Shown here: positions 7,780 through 10,685 of the stretch, in pieces
Position numbering within the stretch: position 1 is the first letter of the stretch
Layout: every line of letters starts with the position of its first letter
Assembly (NCBI GenBank): GCA_035510775.1
Contig: DATKGP010000057.1
Span: 1-10,685 of the forward strand
Origin: DATKGP01 sp035510775
GTDB lineage: Bacteria > Patescibacteriota > UBA1384 > 2-12-FULL-50-11
Direction of reading: 5' to 3'
DNA: 10,685 bases
Notes under the pieces: model-generated
What the model was told of the DNA's origin: nothing
What the model saw: only the letters and a program-made list of their open reading frames with translations
Database searches by the model: none
Program-made: the position numbers and the translations under genes

Positions 7780-7808
7780 ATTTCCGGCTGTATTTTCGGG
7801 AAAATTTT

Positions 7809-7817
7809 TGTTAGAAT
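7809..7817 (+). promoter_or_regulatory. Extended -10 promoter of rmlAB
   Basis: TGTTAGAAT is a near-perfect extended -10 (TGn plus TAGAAT, five of six). No convincing -35 is seen at the right distance, which is normal for extended -10 promoters. The predicted start near 7824 gives a leader of about 47 nt that includes the AGGAGG site, so rmlAB can be expressed apart from the dockerin/cohesin genes. Confidence 0.6.
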
Positions 7818-7859
7818 CCTTCTAGATCTTGATCGTTAAAAATCAGGAACAATTTTCGC

Positions 7860-7865
7860 AGGAGG
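7860..7865 (+). promoter_or_regulatory. Ribosome binding site that sets the rmlA start
   Basis: A perfect AGGAGG lies 5 nt before the ATG at 7871. It decides the start against an in-frame TTG at 7829, which would add 14 residues unrelated to the family N-terminus. Confidence 0.9.
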
Positions 7866-7870
7866 AAACC

Positions 7871-8758
7871 ATGAAGGGAATTATTCTGGCCGGTGGCTTA
7901 GGCACTCGGCTCTACCCGGCGACTCTGCCGGTCTGCAAACAACTGCTACCGGTTTACGATAAACCGATGGTCTACTACCCGCTCTCGACGCTGATGCTTG
8001 CTAGCATACGAGAGATTTTAATCATCTCGACCCCGAACGACACCAGCCGATTCGAGCAGCTACTTGGCAATGGCCAGTGGTTGGGCCTGAACACTGCTTA
8101 CGAGGTTCAGGAAAACCCCAGAGGTGGAATCGCCCAGGCGCTGATTATCGGCGAGGACTTTGTGGCGGGGGAAGATGTTGCCCTGATTCTGGGTGACAAT
8201 ATCTTTTATGGCCACGGCCTGCCCGAATTGCTTCTAAACGCTCGTAATGACGTCGAGACGCACGGCGCCGGGATCTTCGGCTACCGCGTTGAAGACCCCA
8301 AGAGCTTCGGTATTATCGAGTTCGCGGCCGACGGCCAGACTGTCGCCTCGATCGTCGAAAAGCCGAGGGAGCCCAAATCCAACTGGGCGGCTCTTGGCCT
8401 GTATCTATACGACGGACAAGCAGCCACGATTGCCAGAGGCGTCAGGCCTTCTGGTCGCGGCGAGCTGGAAATCACCTCCGTCAATCAAGCCTACTTGGAA
8501 AGAGACCAGCTCCGGGCAACCAAGCTCGGCCGCGGTTTCTGCTGGTTTGACGCCGGCACCCACGACGACCTGCTGGCGGCCTCGGAGTTCGTCCAGACAA
8601 TTCAAAAGCGCACCGGTCAACAGATCGGCTGCGTCGAGGAGATCGCCTATCTCAAGGGCTGGATCGATCGATCGACTCTGCTAGAACTGGCCAAGCGCTT
8701 TGAGAAAAGCGGTTACGGTCAGTACCTACTACGACTGGCCGAGGAGGCCGAAAGATGA
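7871..8758 (+). CDS. rmlA: Glucose-1-phosphate thymidylyltransferase
   Basis: This enzyme makes dTDP-glucose from dTTP and glucose-1-phosphate, the first step of dTDP-L-rhamnose and related deoxysugar synthesis in the cytoplasm. The 295-residue product has the usual family length. It shows the nucleotide-binding LAGGLGTRLYP (6-16), CKQLLPVYDKPMVYYPLS (22-39), GDNIFYG (108-114) with the metal ligand D109, EKP (163-165), SNWAALGLYLYD (170-181), RPSGRGELEIT (192-202) and LGRGFCWFDAGTHDDLL (219-235) with the second metal ligand D227. All expected catalytic residues appear present. The start is fixed by the AGGAGG before 7871. Its stop overlaps the rmlB start as ATGA, so the two are coupled. It could feed the glycosyltransferases of the divergent polysaccharide operon. 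A short CGATCGATCGATCG run near 8663-8675 lies inside the coding frame and seems to be chance. Confidence 0.96.
   Translation: MKGIILAGGLGTRLYPATLPVCKQLLPVYDKPMVYYPLSTLMLASIREILIISTPNDTSRFEQLLGNGQWLGLNTAYEVQENPRGGIAQALIIGEDFVAGEDVALILGDNIFYGHGLPELLLNARNDVETHGAGIFGYRVEDPKSFGIIEFAADGQTVASIVEKPREPKSNWAALGLYLYDGQAATIARGVRPSGRGELEITSVNQAYLERDQLRATKLGRGFCWFDAGTHDDLLAASEFVQTIQKRTGQQIGCVEEIAYLKGWIDRSTLLELAKRFEKSGYGQYLLRLAEEAER
8741..8747 (+). promoter_or_regulatory. Ribosome binding site of rmlB inside rmlA
   Basis: GAGGAGG lies 7 nt before the rmlB ATG, within the last codons of rmlA. The strong site together with the ATGA overlap points to well-coupled translation of the pair. Confidence 0.85.
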
Positions 8759-9786
8759 AACTACTTGTCACTGGCGGCGCCGGCTTCGTCGGCTCCGCCT
8801 TCGTCCGCAGCCTCATGAACGCGCCAGCGCCCGACGAGGTGATTGTTCTCGACAAACTCACCTATGCCGGACGAGCCATCAACATTCGAAACGGGGGCAA
8901 TGGCCAGAAGGTCGTCTTGGTAGTCGGCGACGTTCTCGACACGGAGTTGGTCTACCACCTCCTGTCAGACGTTCAGGTTGTCGTCCATTTCGCCGCCGAG
9001 AGCCACAACACTCGATCCGAGACCGATCCAGACCTGTTCTACCGAACCAACGTTGGAGGAACTCGGTCAGTCATGGATGCCTGCCAGAAATATCAGAAAG
9101 ACTTTCCTCATGGCCCATTCCAAGTGGTTCACGTCTCAACCGACGAGGTCTACGGACCGGCTCAGCCGGGCGTATTCTTCAAGGAAGAAGACTTCGGCCA
9201 ACCGGGCAATCAGCCAACCTCCCCCTACTCGAAAAGTAAGTTTGAGGCTGACGCGGCCGTTCGAACGACATACGCCGACCTCAAGCCGGTTGTCATTAGG
9301 CCGACCAATAACTTCGGCCCGTACCAAAACCCGGAGAAGGCCCTGCCCCGCTGGATCTGCGCCGCTCTTCAAAATCGGCCGCTTAAGGTCTGGGGGACTG
9401 GCCAACAAGTCCGCGACTGGCTCTACACCGGAGACACAGTTCGGGCAATCAAGGCCCTGCTCCACGACCATCAAGCCGGCCCGTTCAACATCGGCGCCAA
9501 TCACCTGCCGGAGATCACCAACCTCGAGATCGCCCAGAAGGTGCTCTACATTCTCGGCAAGCCCAGGTCGCTAATCGATATGGTCGGCGACCCGCGACCG
9601 GATCATGACTTCCGATACGGAGTCGACACCGGCAAGCTGTTGTCCGGCGGCTACTTCGCCGGTTGGCCGGGTAAGTTCGAGCAGCAGCTAGAAGAAACGG
9701 TTCGCTGGTACTCCGACCACGACTGGTGGTGGAAACCGCTCATCGCGGAGGCGGAAGCCCTCTACAAGGACAAAGAAAAGTCCTGA
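8755..9786 (+). CDS. rmlB: dTDP-glucose 4,6-dehydratase
   Basis: A 343-residue extended short-chain dehydrogenase that converts dTDP-glucose to dTDP-4-keto-6-deoxyglucose with bound NAD+, the second step after RmlA. The NAD-binding motif is TGGAGFVGS (6-14), followed by LDKLTYAGR (32-40) and HFAAESHNTRS (78-88). The catalytic STDEVYG (128-134) supplies T129, D130 and E131, the triad that separates RmlB from other epimerases. The Y-x-x-x-K pair is Y158/K162 in PYSKSKFEAD. NNFGPYQNPEKALP (185-198) and RDWLY (220-224) match the substrate-binding segments of RmlB. HNTRS replaces the more common HVDRS, a mild divergence. The strong ribosome site and 4-bp overlap with rmlA indicate a two-gene unit, and a terminator follows 13 bp after the stop. 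No epimerase (rmlC) or reductase (rmlD) follows, so the final sugar cannot be named. Confidence 0.94.
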   Translation: MKLLVTGGAGFVGSAFVRSLMNAPAPDEVIVLDKLTYAGRAINIRNGGNGQKVVLVVGDVLDTELVYHLLSDVQVVVHFAAESHNTRSETDPDLFYRTNVGGTRSVMDACQKYQKDFPHGPFQVVHVSTDEVYGPAQPGVFFKEEDFGQPGNQPTSPYSKSKFEADAAVRTTYADLKPVVIRPTNNFGPYQNPEKALPRWICAALQNRPLKVWGTGQQVRDWLYTGDTVRAIKALLHDHQAGPFNIGANHLPEITNLEIAQKVLYILGKPRSLIDMVGDPRPDHDFRYGVDTGKLLSGGYFAGWPGKFEQQLEETVRWYSDHDWWWKPLIAEAEALYKDKEKS

Positions 9787-9799
9787 AAACCACACTTTC

Positions 9800-9835
9800 G
9801 GCCGGAGCGCTCACGCGCTTCGGCCTTCTTTTTTT
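9800..9835 (+). terminator. Intrinsic terminator of rmlAB
   Basis: GGCCGGAGCGC (9800-9810) and GCGCTTCGGCC (9815-9825) form an 11-bp stem with one G-T wobble and a TCAC loop, followed by TTCTTTTTTT. The convergent minus-strand gene ends within the T tract (stop codon at 9834-9836), so the hairpin also sits at the 3' end of that transcript, though without a good U tract in that direction. Confidence 0.93.
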
Positions 9836-10298
9836 AGAGCTTAAGAAACCGACTTAGGCGGTCGGGGATTGGTTCGCCTTTGTGCTCGTGCCAGGGCAGA
9901 AAGTTTAGTAGATATTCCAAGACTTCATCGGCTCGGCTTTCGGGGATGACAAACGAAATCATAGAGGAAAAGTTCAGCCGCTCCAAATACACAGTCGTGT
10001 GCTCACCGGCCAAGGCCAACCAAAAAGCCCGGAGTTTGTGGTAGGGGAAAAAGTCTTTGCCAAAATACACGCCCTTGGGTGTCAGCTTGATTGAATGAGT
10101 TGACGGCGTAACCCTAGCCAAGCTAAAAGCCGCCAGACCGGCTGCCACAGCCACCGCCGCCAACAGATAATTATGGTACTTCAAAGTGATGACGATGGCC
10201 GCCACGACAATTAGACCTATACCGAAGTACCATAGATGATTTTTCTCGTGATGGGGGAACTCCTTGGCACTAAACTCTAGTTCGTCGCGCTTCGCCAT
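9834..10298 (-). CDS. Small two-helix membrane protein, function unknown
   Basis: A 154-residue protein that I do not recognise by name. A charged N-terminus (1-20) is followed by two close hydrophobic helices (about 22-39 and 44-62) forming a hairpin in the membrane. The remaining ~90 residues look like a small soluble alpha/beta domain, with strands such as SIKLTPKGVYFGKDFFPYHKL (69-89), TTVYLERL (101-108) and ISFVIPE (114-120), then the helix ADEVLEYLLNFLP (123-135). This order resembles bacterial PH-like domain proteins with an N-terminal helix pair, a guess from layout only. Both ends are probably cytoplasmic if the helices form a hairpin. It is transcribed towards rmlB and has its own promoter with the ATG only 7 nt from the -10 box. 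Nothing in the context ties it to the polysaccharide genes. Confidence 0.8.
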   Translation of the reverse strand: MAKRDELEFSAKEFPHHEKNHLWYFGIGLIVVAAIVITLKYHNYLLAAVAVAAGLAAFSLARVTPSTHSIKLTPKGVYFGKDFFPYHKLRAFWLALAGEHTTVYLERLNFSSMISFVIPESRADEVLEYLLNFLPWHEHKGEPIPDRLSRFLKL

Positions 10299-10305
10299 TT
10301 ACTTT

Positions 10306-10314
10306 ATCCTAGCA
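10306..10314 (-). promoter_or_regulatory. Extended -10 promoter of the small membrane protein gene
   Basis: On the minus strand TGCTAGGAT (10314-10306) reads as TGn plus TAGGAT. The ATG at 10298 is 7 nt away, so the predicted transcript starts at or one base before the start codon. No good -35 is seen. The AGGA inside the box is 9-12 nt from the ATG and could instead be read as a Shine-Dalgarno on a longer transcript. Confidence 0.5.
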
Positions 10315-10333
10315 CAAACGACGGGCAAGAATG

Positions 10334-10349
10334 TGGGGTTCAAACCCCA
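10334..10349. repeat. Short inverted repeat (TGGGG / CCCCA)
   Basis: TGGGG and CCCCA flank a 6-nt TTCAAA loop, a stable 5-bp G/C-rich hairpin on either strand. It lies between the stop of the partial minus-strand gene and the promoter of the next one, so it could protect or help end the upstream transcript, but no U tract follows it on either strand. Confidence 0.5.
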
Positions 10350-10374
10350 TGAAGCGGAAGGGGTGGGACAACAT

Positions 10375-10436
10375 TAGAAGCCTGTTGACAGGTTCGAAAC
10401 TGAGTTTCGACTACGAAACGAATCACGAGCCTTCTA
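10375..10436. repeat. Nested inverted repeats in the 3' flank of the partial gene
   Basis: An outer pair TAGAAG (10375-10380) and CTTCTA (10431-10436) encloses the hairpin CCTG-TTGA-CAGG (10381-10392) and three alternating copies of one 6-mer: CGAAAC (10395-10400), GTTTCG (10404-10409) and CGAAAC (10414-10419). The middle copy can pair with either neighbour, so two exclusive hairpins are possible. The element starts directly after the stop of the minus-strand partial gene. It may be a structured 3' end, an operator or a small RNA part; no U tract supports a plain terminator. Confidence 0.55.
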
Positions 10437-10437
10437 G

Positions 10438-10685
10438 CTAGACTAGTCTTTGGCTCTTGTTTGAGATCGAATCAACAATGGGTTGCTTGCGCGTTGGCTC
10501 TGTGTCATCTTTCAGCGGTGCCTGGCCGCCGAAGTGCTGTTGGACGTCCGCGTCGTAGGCCGTGATATCGGCGTAAGCAGCGCCAGCCGGGACGTCACTC
10601 GTGTTTACCCAATCGGTAAGCACCATCTGAGCAGACTGACCGTTAGCCGGCAAATCATAAGGAACGAGCCGCGTACGGACGACCT
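10438..10685 (-). CDS. C-terminal fragment of an unrecognised protein (N-terminus beyond window)
   Basis: The minus-strand frame is open from the window edge to a TAG at 10438-10440, giving 81 whole codons. It is better read as the end of a larger gene than as a 71-residue protein from the TTG at 10653, because the frame continues upstream of that TTG with ordinary sequence (VVRTRLVPYD) and no ribosome site is visible there. The fragment has no membrane span. It has a compact part with TDWVNTSD and AAYADITAYDADVQQHFGG, then a polar, charged tail (KDDTEPTRKQ) ending in SNKSQRLV. I do not recognise the family. The acidic and alanine-rich composition with evenly spaced hydrophobics looks like a real coding sequence. 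Its stop is directly followed by the nested inverted repeats. Confidence 0.6.
   Translation of the reverse strand, partial: VVRTRLVPYDLPANGQSAQMVLTDWVNTSDVPAGAAYADITAYDADVQQHFGGQAPLKDDTEPTRKQPIVDSISNKSQRLV

Noticed and set aside
7781..7809. TTCCG ... CGGGAA followed by AATTTTT as a terminator after the cohesin-like gene.
   Set aside because: The stem is only 4-5 bp with a bulge or mismatch and a long loop, and the T run overlaps the rmlA promoter, so it is too weak to call.
7829..7870. In-frame TTG start that would lengthen RmlA by 14 residues.
   Set aside because: The family N-terminus begins at MKGIILAGG and a perfect AGGAGG precedes the ATG at 7871; the TTG has no ribosome site and lies about 12 nt from the -10 box.
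8661..8676. Tandem GATC run as a possible repeat or methylation-dense site.
   Set aside because: It is three units within the conserved GWIDRSTLL part of RmlA and is fully explained by the codons used.
8700..9239. A 179-codon plus-strand frame overlapping rmlA and rmlB.
   Set aside because: Its product is Arg/Ser-rich low-complexity sequence typical of a shifted frame, and rmlB with all catalytic motifs occupies the same bases.
10335..10348. GGGGTTCAAACCCC on the plus strand looks like a tRNA T-arm (GTTCRANYC).
   Set aside because: With a 7-nt T loop only three base pairs form, no acceptor stem or CCA follows, and the upstream part would overlap a promoter; a simple hairpin explains it better.

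Overview
The window most likely comes from an uncultivated bacterium of the Patescibacteria (CPR) type, possibly Saccharibacteria-like; this is an inference. It rests on tight 4-8 bp gene overlaps, several start codons lying only 7-9 nt from a -10 box, mostly weak or absent Shine-Dalgarno sites, and a secreted protein whose central domain I recall from actinobacterial and CPR proteins. TAG, TGA and TAA all end genes and no in-frame TGA is needed, so the UGA-recoding Gracilibacteria/Absconditabacteria are unlikely. No rRNA or other phylogenetic marker is present.

Positions 1-5132 (minus strand) hold a compact polysaccharide assembly operon. In order of transcription it encodes a Wzx-type flippase, a GT2 glycosyltransferase, a GT4 glycosyltransferase and an O-antigen ligase/polymerase-like membrane protein that runs off the window. 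Every junction overlaps (8, 4 and 4 bp).

Positions 5216-7779 (plus strand, divergent from the operon across 83 bp) encode two exported proteins 11 bp apart. The first has a signal peptide, a domain with a lysozyme/transglycosylase-like motif and a C-terminal type I dockerin. The second has a signal peptide, a cohesin-like beta-sandwich, an FN3-like domain, a further beta-rich region and a C-terminal membrane anchor. Together they look like a miniature cohesin-dockerin surface display unit; this is the most interesting item here.

Positions 7871-9786 (plus strand) carry rmlA and rmlB, the first two steps of dTDP-deoxysugar synthesis. They are overlapping genes behind their own promoter and strong ribosome binding sites, and end at a strong intrinsic terminator. 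They could supply nucleotide sugar to the glycosyltransferases across the divergent promoter; rmlC and rmlD are not in the window.

Positions 9834-10685 (minus strand) hold a small two-helix membrane protein, a 139-bp non-coding spacer with notable inverted repeats, and the C-terminal end of an unrecognised protein cut by the window edge.
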